A stretch of 64,000 nucleotides of DNA, taken from Branchiostoma floridae. Lineage: Eukaryota > Chordata > Leptocardii > Amphioxiformes > Branchiostomatidae. Numbering within the stretch: the stretch's first letter is position 1; each line of letters starts with the position of its first letter. A program made the position numbers and the translations under genes. The stretch lies in assembly GCF_000003815.2 (NCBI RefSeq), contig NC_049980.1, positions 19,550,348-19,614,347 on the forward strand, in the 5' to 3' direction. Positions 1 through 11,744 of the stretch are shown here, in pieces. Below the pieces are notes generated by a model. It ran no database searches and was not told where the DNA came from. It was given only the letters and a program-made list of their open reading frames with translations.

Positions 1-398
1 AGCGAGTGAGTAAATTAGGTCTCACTTGTTTGTTTCTGTTACATGTTTCAAACCTCACTTCAGGGTTTCTCCACAGTTCCTAACAAAGGAGGGTGGTTTC
101 AGCTGTGTTTCCCTCACAGTACAAGATGGAGGTCTCACTTCAATCTTAACAGTTTAAAGCAGGGAGAAAGTTGCACTTCTTTGTCTCTTGAGCTCCTTGC
201 CAAAATTAGGTCTAGCTACCCACTTCTATCAAGTTTGCAGTCATGAAAGGTCTACATTTTTCTACAGTTCCAAGCCATGGCGTCCTCTCTATGTCTTTTC
301 ACACTTCCACCTGGGAGAGATGTCTTGCCTCTGCTTCTTCTGTAGCTCCAAATGTCATCTAAGGAAAAGTGTCACCCTGTATGTGTGTTTCTTATCAG
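1..398 (+). other. Intron upstream of Homer alternative exon
   Basis: Non-coding stretch before the first recognisable Homer exon. Bases 6-11 read GTGAGT, a good donor, so bases 1-5 may be the last bases of an upstream exon; the EVH1-coding part of the gene would lie to the left of the window. A pyrimidine-containing acceptor ends at 398. I see no other gene here. Confidence 0.5.
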
Positions 399-707
399 TT
401 TCTAGCCAAGTTCCAGGAAGCCAAAGAGTCAGCCAAGCAAGAGGTTGATCGCATCCGTGCCAGGAATAGCCCAGGCACGCCTAGATCATCCCGACAGAGC
501 CTGCAGCAGAAGGGAGAGAAGGCTAACGGTATCTCACCACCAGTGCAGCATGGTAGCACTGTGCCCAAGGCTCCAGGGACACCTCAAGAGACACGCAAGG
601 CAAAGGAAAAGCAGCAGAGTGACATCACATCTGTTCAGTCAGACGAAATCACTACAGAGCCTTCCAAACCTAAGGAATCCAATCAGGAAGAAGAGGTTGA
701 TAACTAG
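399..707 (+). CDS. HOMER: Homer alternative terminal exon (short isoform)
   Basis: This exon begins in phase 0 after the acceptor at 397-398 and runs to a TAG at 705-707 (102 residues). It opens with FLAKFQEAKESAKQEVDRIR, which resembles both the post-EVH1 helical segment of Homer proteins and the next exon (FIEKFQDAKQSARQEVERIR, from 1323). The remainder is a Ser/Pro/Lys/Glu-rich, probably disordered tail ending EEVDN. Homer proteins scaffold metabotropic glutamate receptors, IP3/ryanodine receptors and Shank; long forms multimerise through a C-terminal coiled coil, while vertebrate Homer1a stops before it and acts as an uncoupler. Splicing of the upstream EVH1 exons to this exon instead of 1323 would give such a coiled-coil-less form. 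That use is inferred. No canonical AATAAA is seen before the next exon, only variants such as AATACA near 912. Confidence 0.7.
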   Translation, partial: FLAKFQEAKESAKQEVDRIRARNSPGTPRSSRQSLQQKGEKANGISPPVQHGSTVPKAPGTPQETRKAKEKQQSDITSVQSDEITTEPSKPKESNQEEEVDN

Positions 708-1322
708 TACATTGACTAAGACCAGTACTACATTGTAGATATTCCTGAACTACTCACAACAGCAACTCTCGTGCTGAGTTAATATAATGGTTAAACTGTT
801 CTTCAATAATATGAACCTTTGTAGTTGGAGTCTTTTCCTGTTACCAATAAGGTTACCCTGTACTTTCATTTGTATGGTCACAAATTAAGACTAAATTTCT
901 GAATAGATATTCAATACACACATACAGTACATTTGTACATGTGAATGAAGAAACTTTGTACAATCAGATGAATATACAGGGTGGCCTTATAACTAGACTA
1001 ACATATCTGACTTTCCCATCTTCTGAGCTTTAGGTCTCATGTTGCAGTTCACTGCAGACACTGTGGTGATGGTGGTCTCTTTTTGCTCTGACTCAAACAT
1101 ACTCCTAATAGATTATTCAAAGTAGCTATGGCAGTTGCACTAACATTATTGATGAAATCACAGAAGTGTGGGCATATTTTCTAGTTACTATGATTACCAT
1201 GCAATGTGCTGACACTGTTACAATGTTTTGTTGCAGATAGTTAGTTCTTCCTTACATAGAAAGTGTCAGAGTTGATTAAAGAAACTCTATATCACATTAA
1301 CATGTGGGACTGTTCTCTCCAG

Positions 1323-4300
1323 TTCATTGAGAAGTTCCAGGATGCTAAGCAGTCTGCACGACAGGAGGTGGAGAGAATCCGCGCCCAGTCGGGAGGCAGT
1401 ACACCACAGACACCTCACACACCACAGAAAATACCAACTGTCAACGGTACAGCTACCTCACAGGGCTCAGGTAAGGGATACTGCAGCTGGACTGAGTTTT
1501 GTTGTGTGTAGAGGTGTTAAATTCATAAAGTCTGGGGGCAATTTAGCTAATTTTGCTTATAGCAGCCCGTGCAACATCCGCCGCCTTCGGCAGGGAGGGG
1601 CCAGTTACAACCCGGACAGCAGTGTTTGTTTCACACAGACTAGGGGGCACTGCACAACAGACAAAAAATTGGTATTGTTAGCAATAATGAGAGTTTACTT
1701 TGAAAATTGAGATCATAAAACCACTGCATTTATTAATTTACTGTGCTATAATGGATGTCATGATTACTGTTGCACTGTCAACAGATATGTTGTAATTTTA
1801 GTGAAAGGAGTCTTAAGGTTAGTCAATTTTTCCTGGACAGGTACATTTCCCCGTGACCATCGGAGTTCCCAGTCCCTCAACCTGCCTCCAGAGAACCCAG
1901 AGTCCTTCCAGGATAGATCAGATGCGAAGAGCGACAATGGGCCGCTGACTGCCGACTCCCAGCTGAAGTATGAGAATGATAGACTCAAGATAGCCCTGGC
2001 ACAGAGGTACATGTAACACAGCACTGTCGTAGTGTTGTTTTTTGTCTTGTTAAACCGTTTAAGTTTATACATTTGTACCAATCACATGTGCAGTCTGCTG
2101 TGCGGTTCGGTGGCATGCACTCAAACACACACATTCACACAGTGTACATACAAGTACATACCGTCACTCACTTTAAAAAGCCCTTGCCCAGGCTCTAGGC
2201 CATGTACGTACTCCATACACACACATTTCAACCTCCTTGCCCCTACATAACATGATCCCTTCTGTTTCTACCCTATTTTTCAGCAATAACACATTTCCAT
2301 TGTGATTTGCTGTAGCTCTGCCAATGCAAAGAAATGGGAGGTAGAACTGCAGACCCTGAAGAACAACAATACCCGCCTGACCACGGCCCTGCAGGAAAGC
2401 ACCGCTAATGTCGAGGAGTGGAAGAAACAGCTGGCTGCGTACAAGGAAGAGAATGAGAGTATGAAGAAAAAGGTATGGTCACTCTATGTGTCTGCATTCT
2501 GAATAACTTTCATACTGAAAGAAGTGGCAAGATTGGTTCGTTTAGTACCATTTTGTGCCATATTCCTGAGCTAGCCTGAACTACTTGGATATAGCATAAA
2601 TCAGCAGGAATGATGTCAGGAAAAAGCCTTCGTATTATAAAGTAAAACTTTTGAATATAAAATGTTATGTAATGTGCAACATTGCTAGTTATAGCTAGAC
2701 AGAAATATTAGCACCATACTGGGAATCACAGAGAAGCACACTCAAAGACAAACATATAGACACACATAGGCAAAGAGACAAGCCAAAGACAATACCTCAC
2801 CCTCACGACTGGGCAGAGTAATGAGATTGTTTGTATAGCTGGAGAGATTGAGTGCATGTCTGAAAATCACTGTTGCCTTTCATGCATGCATTGTTGTAAC
2901 TAATATTAGTCTCTCACTCTTGAAGCAAAATGCCATATGAAATTTGTCTGACGCCCACCCAGGGCAAACATTGTGCCACAAGGACTTGTACTTGAAGAAC
3001 AAACATAAAAAAACATCGCTCAGTTACTAGCCTGTCAGATCTGTTACTCCCCATCTTGTGAAGTTTGGATGACATGTGCTTGACAGCTATTAGTACTTCT
3101 GTCTTGTGGGTCCACACTACTGTGAATTGTGAAACATTAGTGGTACATGTAGTTTTAGTTTTAGCACTTCACAGCATATTCATCCCGAGTATGTGTTTTG
3201 ATAAATTACTACAGAATTTTACAACTGGAAATATCACGAACAAAACCACTGCAAAAGTAAACAGATTTGCAGTATGAAGGTTGAGGTACCAAATGTCTAC
3301 TATGATGTAGTCATCATATAGTTTGGCATCAGACAACCTAAGCCTCTTATGGCCCATTCTGTATTGACATACGTCAGTTTTTTATAGTTACAAGGAAGCT
3401 AGCAATACCATGCTAGTCCAGGGTACAGTTCCTGTAACAATACATGATATTAAAGCACTCATGCTGAGTGAAAAATGCCCCTTCTTGAATGGACATAGAT
3501 TTTTATCCATATGAAGTGCAATGTACTTACATTTTCATGGGGTCTAGTGATTTTTCCCTTCAGTGCTGTAGGAAAATCTCTATTCCTTGAATATTCAGTG
3601 ACTTATCCATGTGCCCTCATTAATATGGACCATTTCCTGGGTTGTAGACCATTTTCTTTCCTGAAACTGTCAACAGAATATCTGCACATTCTACCACATT
3701 CTCTGTGTGAGGTGTTTTTGCCTAGATGTAAGTGTTCAAGGAAGTTTGAAGGCCTGCAAGTATCATAGATGACTGCTATCACATTTCAGTAATATTATTT
3801 GTTTGTCTTCCTTATATTTGCTGACGGTTGAAAATTGTACTTAGGTGTACATGTGCTAATAGGTCTGTATGTGTATGTTTGTGTCCTGGTTAATGAATAT
3901 TTATTACTAATGTTTTTATTTCATCTGGCTGATTTTATCAAAAGGGATAAAGCCAAACAATGAAGGAAAGCCTACTAGAGAAAGATTCAAAATGATGGAA
4001 ATAAGTGTAGAACAAGGCTGTTAAGATGTTACTTTGACTGCCTGTTGCATTTTTTCTTGCCGTAAGATGTATTTTGTTTGACTAAACACACCTGTGTGTT
4101 TTTTTGTAAATGATCTGCTACAACAGCACATGTTCCACATAAGTGTATGTAGGGCTTATATAATACTGTTTGGGTTATATTTTGACAAACTGCACCTTTG
4201 TATTGTATTTCAGTCTTGAGTATTTTTGCCGTGTTTGAACTGTTTTTCTTTAACAGGTTCTAAAGATGGAGGGAGCAGGTGTTCAGGATCAGATGGATGC

Positions 4301-6554
4301 AGTTCTGATAGAAAAGACTCAACTTGCTGAGGAGGTGGAGAGACTCAAGACTGCTGGTCAGGAGAAAGACAGGGTATTAAAGATGCTGTCAAATTTCTTC
4401 ATAATGATAATTTGCCGTAGGAATTTCACAGAAGTTACAACAGGACAGATGTTGACATGGATTTGCAATAACCCTTTCCATCACACAACTACCACTGTCA
4501 CAAGAATGTGTTGACATACTGATAGTCCTATTGTACCATTAATGTGACAATGCCTGTAAAGAACAAAGACTGTGTTTGAAAGATTGATATTATAAGCCTC
4601 TACGTGTAGGTCAATGGCTTCCTAGATGACTTTGTAGTTTACATGTTAGCTATGGATACAGGGAGGGATGGGATAAGACCAACTCAGCTTAGTGGGAAGA
4701 AAATTGAATATTTTTACAAAAAATAATATATATTTTACTCGATTATATAGATTTTTGTCTGAAAATCTGGAAAAGCATTTTAGAATTAGTATACAACTTT
4801 ACTAAAATAAAAAAAGGTTATTGTTTTATGGAAACAATCTTCTATTAAATTTTTTCCAGGTACTGCAGTACATTTGGTTTTGCAGAATTACCCTGCACAA
4901 TGTCATGTTGTGTGGGTATATTCTGTATACATAAGTGGGGAAACCTGACAAAGTGTTTTAGTTAAGGCTGTTTCAGAATGAATCTCTTAGAGTTTCCTTA
5001 TGTGTTTTCCTTCTTAGGAATTGGAAAGATTGCAAGAAGAAGTTGAAGCCCTGAAAATGAGAGATGCCAAGAACCAAGGAATCCAGCAAAGACTTCTGGT
5101 ATGTTAGCTCTGTTTTGTTTCCATGCCGTGTAGTGTTCTTTGAAGTACAAATGTACAATGATTTCACAGTTTGGTGTTCTGATATTCAAGTATCAGATAC
5201 CAAAACCGGAAGTTCCACTGCTGTATCATAACAAGCCACTAGGGGGTCCTGATCATTTCCAGATCTCCAGACCTACTCACCTACAAAATATCAATACAAT
5301 CCTTCCAGGCATTCTCAAGTTATGTTGTTTATCCACCAAAACACAACCTTCTTGGCGAAGGTAAGAATACAGCAAAACACACAAAACGTAAGAAAAAGTA
5401 GTCACAAGCACAATCTGTGTACATTATTGATGTACATTTTGTTCTGCAAACAGCCCAATAGGGCCCTGTTTGAGAATGTTGCCCTAGCATAAACAAGAGT
5501 CCGACTACATGTTTTTGGCAAGGAAGGGATGATAAGCTTATTTTACTTGATGGGAAAGAAATTTTTGTAGACAGTCTTTCAGTCTGTCTGGTTGATATGC
5601 TTTGTTGTAATATTATCTAAAATTGTCAATGTTTTTCACTGATCTGTCTGAAACTATTAAAAAATTCATGCCATTTTTAAGACAGACATGATTATTAAGT
5701 TCAGAATTGTTAACTAGAGAACTGCCATCAGTGTTGCCCTCGTATCCAACAACTGTAATTCTAACGGTACAGAGGCTAAGATGTTGCTCTTTGACGCCCC
5801 CATGCAGCCTGGGATTGTGGTGCAAGAGTCCCCTGTCGTTGGTGACGTAAGTTGTTCTCCTCCATGAACAACAAGTCATTTCAACATGAACTCACCATAC
5901 CACCCCTGTTTTTCTCCCTCAATGAATGTTAAGTTATTACAGCACAATACTCAACCACCCCCCTGCATTCCAGCAGTATTGGTATCTCCCAAGGGCATAG
6001 ACTTCTTTATGGATTCAGTTGCATGCTGGGTAAGGGTGGCAGAGGGGCAAACAGCATCATCATGGTGACAACATAGACCCATGCATGCACCACATACTAG
6101 TATGCACTGTCATGGTGTAGTTTAGTTTGCCCCTTGCATTATCCATAATGCCCACATCTCCCAGCAGGCAATAGGATTCATAAAAAGTTACTCTCTTTCT
6201 TCCTCAGTTTTTTCAAAGTGACCAGGCTCAGGCTTACTTTATTATCTACCCTCTCACAAACTTAATCTGGTCTAGATGAATGGTGTATATTGAGTTTTCA
6301 TGTACAGTACCCGCTCACAATTGTTGTTCTCCCGTCAGACTTGTGAGCAGGACAAGCGTGACCTACAGCAGAGAGTGTCCACTCTGGAGGGCCAGCTGGA
6401 CACGGTCCTGTGCGACCACAGGCGAGACGCGCAGCGCGTACGCGACCTGGAGCAGCAGATCGGAGACAAGCTCCACGAGCTGACCGTCCTCCACCAGCAG
6501 CTGGTCACCGTCACCGCCAGCAACAACAGCGAGGAGACGGAGTTTGATGCCTGA
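1323..6554 (+). CDS. HOMER: Homer scaffold protein, C-terminal part (long isoform)
   Basis: Exons by splice sites and phase: 1323-1470, 1841-2006, 2316-2472, 4257-4373, 5018-5098 and 6339-6554, giving 294 residues plus TGA, all joined in frame. The diagnostic block is KWEVELQTLKNNNTRLTTAL, then QESTANVEEWKKQLAAYKEE, almost the same as the vertebrate Homer segment just before and into the coiled coil. Following exons are heptad-rich coiled coil (ELERLQEEVEALKMR; DLQQRVSTLEGQLDTVL; LEQQIGDKLHELTVLHQQL), matching the C-terminal tetramerisation region. The EVH1 ligand-binding domain is not in the window, so the CDS is partial at its 5' end. Long Homers link mGluR, Shank and intracellular calcium channels at synapses. 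The long 3' UTR is AT-rich; the first canonical AATAAA I noticed is at 8462-8467. An optional exon at 5775-5846 is listed separately. Confidence 0.9.
1551..1646 (+). repeat. Interspersed repeat, copy 1
   Basis: About 95 bp, containing CTTATAGCAGCCCG, AACATCCGCCG and GGGAGGGGCCAGTTACA, is repeated in the same orientation at 19481-19575 with scattered substitutions. It lies in a Homer intron. Class unknown. Confidence 0.6.
5775..5846 (+). CDS. Possible 24-aa cassette exon of Homer
   Basis: Between the last two Homer exons lies a 72-nt open segment flanked by AG (5773-5774) and a strong GTAAGT donor (5847). It would insert AKMLLFDAPMQPGIVVQESP plus VVGD in phase 0 without a stop. The prolines would interrupt the coiled coil, and the polypyrimidine tract is weak, so it may be a rare cassette or a chance open segment. 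Vertebrate Homers do have small in-frame inserts, but I see no resemblance to them. Confidence 0.25.
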
Positions 6555-9500
6555 GGGATTCCTCTGTTGCCTAGCAACAGACAACATTGAGAAACATGGG
6601 ATAACAGCTTACTTGTAAACATTCATTCAATATATTGGCAAATCAGTTGTTGTATCCCACAGCTTGCACCATTAGTTCTTGCCATTTGTGAAGGAAAGAG
6701 GACAAAGTTGGAGCATATAACTGCACAATAGGGCTATTGCAGATATACAAGAAGATAACTAAATGTGTTTGAGTGTAGAGGTAGGGTGTGGATAAAGAAT
6801 ATTGCATTAATCAGACTTAAGCATGGAAATCTCATTAACCAATTTCTGGACTAAAATTTGTGCAAATTCAGGCAGGAAAACATGCACCATAGAAAAAGTG
6901 AACATCATTACATGGTGCCCCTATAGTCACCAAGACAGTCATTTGTTGACACCACCTATTCCTCCCATTATACTTGGATGACATGGATGTCATGGATGAC
7001 AGATGAGAAAATATATACTTAAAGCAAAGATGTAAGTTTTTTCCAGTATTTCAGCTATAAGTATGCCATATAAAAGGTTCTGAAACAGTTGTGAAAAGTT
7101 GAAGACATCAAACTTTTGAAAAACTATTTGTACAAATCACATGATATACCTAGTGCAAAATTACATGGATATAGTCTGGAAATTAATTCTTCTACTAGTT
7201 GAAAAGAATATATAGTACGTGTAGTAAGTGTTAGATTACTAACAAATCACAAGTGAACACCCACCTAAGCTGTATACTATAGGTGTTGCTACAACAGCTG
7301 AAATAACCATATTTTTAAAACTTTTGTTTGGTAACATCTTGCTTTTATGTTTTAACAAGTTGCAGAGTGAAATTGTTCTCTATGTGCAGTGTTATTAATG
7401 TCAGTTATGTGAATAGTATAACACTTTATGATGTTTAAATGACTTTATATATTTATATACAATCTTAAGTGGAAGTGGTAAGTGTACGAGATCTGTGGAA
7501 GCTTTTAAAAAGTGTTTTCCATTTTTTGTTGTTGTTTTGTTGTTTTCATGAGGGATCTCATGTGACTAACAAATTACTCATATTGATCTGTATCAAAGCC
7601 TGTGCACAATATAAGTGATCCTGATATTGCCAGATATGTTATGGGCCTTGAGAATGTATTTTTGGATGGTACCCATCAGCACTATCATGTAATTTGAGTT
7701 GAAAATGATAGACTAGACTTCAGGCATAAGATTCAACAGACTGTATTTGTATCTTATACCCATTTTTACACTCCTCCTACCTATTCTGGCTTGACCCAAT
7801 GAGGATATACTAGTACAGTTTGTAGACTGAACCCATAGCAATGGCCAACTCTGTCAACATGTAGAAATGCAAGATAAAAGTTCAAACATAGAGATGCCAA
7901 CATTTGAAGGACATGCAGCTGCTCTCTTTCATTAATTCTACCACTAATTGCCATTCTCTTATTGGTTGACCTGGTAATTATAATGGAAGTCAGATTGGTG
8001 CATCATTTGTCCTATAAGTAATTCAGTGGACAGCAAAAATTGCCACGGTTGAGGTATTCAAACATGTCCAAACATGCTAGATATATGTTACAGGCAGTGA
8101 ATGCAGTGAATTTACATTGTTGGAATACATTTAAATGTTTCCAAACATGATGCATGTGACCCAATGATGCTGCTGATGTAATTGGAAGTTGATCTATTGA
8201 TATTGAGCTGCCAACAAAATTGATGCATTTGCAAATCTGAGTCTTAACATTACTGTCATTAGAATATTCCCCCTTGTAGTAAGACATGCATACTATTATT
8301 GCTTTCTGGATGGAATCCCCTACTTCTGATTCCCTTATAGTACTACATATAAAAATACTCTGCATCAAAAAGCATCAACATCATGGTTGTGAAATTCCCC
8401 ATGTGCAGAGACGCCAGTAGTCTAATTGTGCCTTGTGGGAACTGTGAAGGAACTACTACATAATAAACTTCCCTAGTAGTATATCAAATAATATATGTAC
8501 ATGTAATAAGTCATTAAGTAAGCAGTTCCAAGTGCACATGTGCATGCATGAGCCATTGTGGTATATGGTCAAAGTATAAGGTTTGTAAACAGTTCCTTGT
8601 CTAGACGTGTTTTCCACCTCAAGCTAACATTTGAGCGGTCTTAACTTCTGACCTCACCCACAATCTCATGTGAGATGGCTTATAAAATGATGCTATCAGT
8701 AAAACTGCAGCTTTCAGGACTTCCATCAAAAGATGCCAAACTCAGTTATTGCCAAAAGAAGAGGCTGTTGGGCTTCCTGAATATTGTTTAAGAATTGCAT
8801 TCTTCTAATTTTAAGTGCCAGTGACAAGCAGTCAAACCTTTTTGATGGGATGGTGTTATTATTATGTTGTCAAGTGGGAAGTTTATGTTTCTAATCAAAA
8901 TATGCTTTAGAACAGCGAAGCTGAAGTTGGCAGATATTCCAATTCTGTTAATATTAGCAGATATTCTGTTAATTATTCTGATAATTTATAGTGTCAAATG
9001 GAATTTTTGGCCATATTGTCTTTTGCAGTGCATGCTGCTTAACAAGGTGGAAACTTTATTTTATCCAGGGAGATATTTTGTTTTTAAATTAACATTGATA
9101 AGAGTTTGTTTTAATGATGTTAACATTGAAGTTTATGGTTCTTGTATTCATTAAGTTTTGTCTAATTTTGTGTTTGCCCACTGATGGTCATCATAAAATA
9201 TTAGCTGAAAATTAATATACTGAGAAATAATGCGATACTGTAACAACATATAACATAGTGGGAATGTCATCATGTATGTTACTGACAAAAGGAACATTGA
9301 ACGGTTTGGGATGTTTAAAGTTTATGCAGTGAATATAACAAGATATGGTAACAAATTGCTTAAAAGACTGCAGCTTTTCTTACCTTTATACATCCTCTGA
9401 TACATTTTTGTGTGATTATTTTCAAATGTCGAAAGCTAGAACCGTTGTTTTCGTATGGGATTTGGAGTTAACAAGTGAGAACACCTCTAAGAACGTCGCT

Positions 9501-10497
9501 TGTTCTGTAGAAAACTACTATTTTATTATACAAAAGATGTTGAGCAAGATCTGTGTTACCTACCCACCATTGTTATATTGTGTTGATTACTGTTTTCAGC
9601 AGGCCTAGATCTGAAATGGTTCCATGTGCGTGGAACCCAACAGCTGTAAAATACTTGTATAGCACATCAGGAAGTATGTGTGAAGAAAAAGCCATATTGG
9701 GACATGATGCACAGCTTCTTTTATGGAAAATATAGATTTACACTCACTTTCCATATGGTAGTAAAAAGGGCTGATATATCATATCTGAAACAAGGAAAGG
9801 AAAAGCCACCTCAACTTCTACATGCAGTCAGAAACAGGGTAAAAGATCATATGCTATCATGTTACTAAACTTTAGTCCAAACAAATATATAAATGTATAA
9901 CTGCGTGTTTGTCTTTGTGAGTGTTGTCAGTCATTTACACAGAAATGTACAGGTGTAGACAATAAGAATTAAGAGTGCAATGTCAATTTTTGCAAATCGG
10001 ACGTACACTGTTATGCCAGCTGCTAAGGTGTCGCCAAGTCAAGTGTATGTACAGCTTCAATCGGCAACGTAGCAGTGGTTGATAACTGAAGTCGAGCTTT
10101 TGAAAATGTACTGAAGTCCTGGTATCCTTTCACCAAATTAAACTTGTATAGCTGACAATTTTATATATCCAGCAATGGGACGAAATACCCTGGTAAAATT
10201 ATAGTATGTAGAAGACTGGAACAGCCCGTAACAATTCGAGTAGGCTTTCAGTACCAAGGACAGCACCTCTGCAAAAAAAGGTGGTTTATGCGGTTTATTT
10301 ACCTTGTTTTATTTGGTTTGGTTTGTGCATCATTTCTACCCAGGCAGATATTTTACCTTGAAGGATCGACTTTCAGTACCAAGGACATCACCTATAACGT
10401 TATAGTTTTGTAATTTATGGGGGTCCGGGACAAACCTTTAGGAACGCGGCTTTCCGGACGACAGCAATGTTACGCCGATGAGGCAGACTTACTTTAG

Positions 10498-10735
10498 CAA
10501 TGACTATGACGGTACTGAAGCATGGCACAGTGACGGGTGACGGTACTCCACTCGGGTAACTTCTTGCTTGGAGCGCTGGTAAGTATTGTGTGTATATCAG
10601 TGAGAGCTTTGTTGTTGACACGATAAAATAAAGAAAGCTGATAAATTAACATGCTTGACGCTGCCAGATTGGAGTACCATCGTCCATCACTGGACGGCGC
10701 TTCAGTACCGTTATTGTCATAGTCTGTCTGACCAC
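10498..10735. repeat. Imperfect inverted repeat
   Basis: The arms at about 10498-10555 and 10665-10735 are reverse complements with mismatches; each carries CGGTACTGAAGC and GGTACTCCA-type blocks. The separation is about 110 bp. It may be a decayed foldback element. No target duplication was identified. Confidence 0.45.
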
Positions 10736-11597
10736 AAGTAAAAGTGACAGCCTGTAAAGATAGCATATAACATTTGCAGGAGACAAACTCGACAAGCCCT
10801 CTAATCCCTAAGGGGACATTCTCCAAGCAAAGGTTTCCGTTGGGAGGAATATCAGTGGTCGGGCATTCTTTAATACGTTTAAGTACTATTCCCTCCGACT
10901 GAAACCTCGTTGGAGAATATCTCACTGGGTCGCCTCTGTTGACTTTTGTCAAAATTGGTTGCAAGCGGGCGGCAATCGGCCACGAACAAGCGCCACTGAA
11001 CGCCGACATTACAAGCGCTTACTACATTCACGTATATAGTAAACATCATTTCCGAAGACGTGTTGCAGGCGGTTCAAACTGTCCGTAAATACCCTGTTGT
11101 TTTTCTCAGGGATTCTGCTACCCCACCCACTGTTATTAGCGGATAATGAACTGACAACATGATCAATCAAATTGTCAGTTACTTGATTGATCATCTTGTG
11201 TGACCACTTATCCCAACAAAGCAGTCACATTTACCCTCTGGACAAACAAGCATAATCTAATCAACTGTATCTTCTTGTATTTTTATTGATATGCCTTCCA
11301 ATTACATGCCATGTTACTCTGCACTGTACATAAAGTGGGCATAGGTACGGATGAGCCGATATATTGTGACGATTGACAGTCTTGGAAGTAGTCTGACTGA
11401 AACTGAAACATGTTTATGTTGAAAGGAACTTTTTTGTTGCTTCAGCTCTGTGTAAAGAGTATGGTATAACATAGGAATATAGTATAGCCTAATCAAAAAC
11501 CGCCCAACTAGCTGCCGTTTCCACGTTAGAACTAGGAGATATCAATGTTTGATATACATGTATATTACTGTTAGAGTGCACTAGAGATATCACGTGG

Positions 11598-11603
11598 TTT
11601 ATT
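11598..11603 (-). promoter_or_regulatory. Candidate polyadenylation signal (AATAAA) for the ASMT-like gene
   Basis: Minus-strand AATAAA lies about 140 nt past the TAG of the methyltransferase gene; a second one is at 11282-11287. Which is used cannot be told from sequence. Confidence 0.4.
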
Positions 11604-11744
11604 GGTATAGCTCATACGATCTTTAGACGGAGCTTCAGAGATTCTTTTCTACTTCAGACACCCTTATTCTCTTGTAGATAATTTTTCAACCAGTACATCA
11701 GTACTTGTTGTTTTCTGGACGCGCTGTTATTAGGTACAGACTCC

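Larger units (their letters stand above)
6555..11744. other. Homer 3' UTR and intergenic DNA
   Basis: AT-rich DNA after the Homer stop, presumably a long 3' UTR followed by spacer. No frame here shows a recognisable domain. Around 10247 and 10369 the phrase CTTTCAGTACCAAGGACA occurs twice, and 10498-10735 holds an imperfect inverted repeat. A 171-codon open frame on the minus strand (10494-11009) overlaps that repeat and is not supported as a gene. Confidence 0.5.

Noticed and set aside
8012-9154. Open frames of 118 and 96 codons after the Homer gene
   Set aside because: AT-rich, no domain, no splice context; chance frames in UTR or spacer DNA.
10494-11009. 171-codon minus-strand open frame
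   Set aside because: No domain, overlaps an imperfect inverted repeat, and contains internal splice-like signals; kept only as a spacer note.
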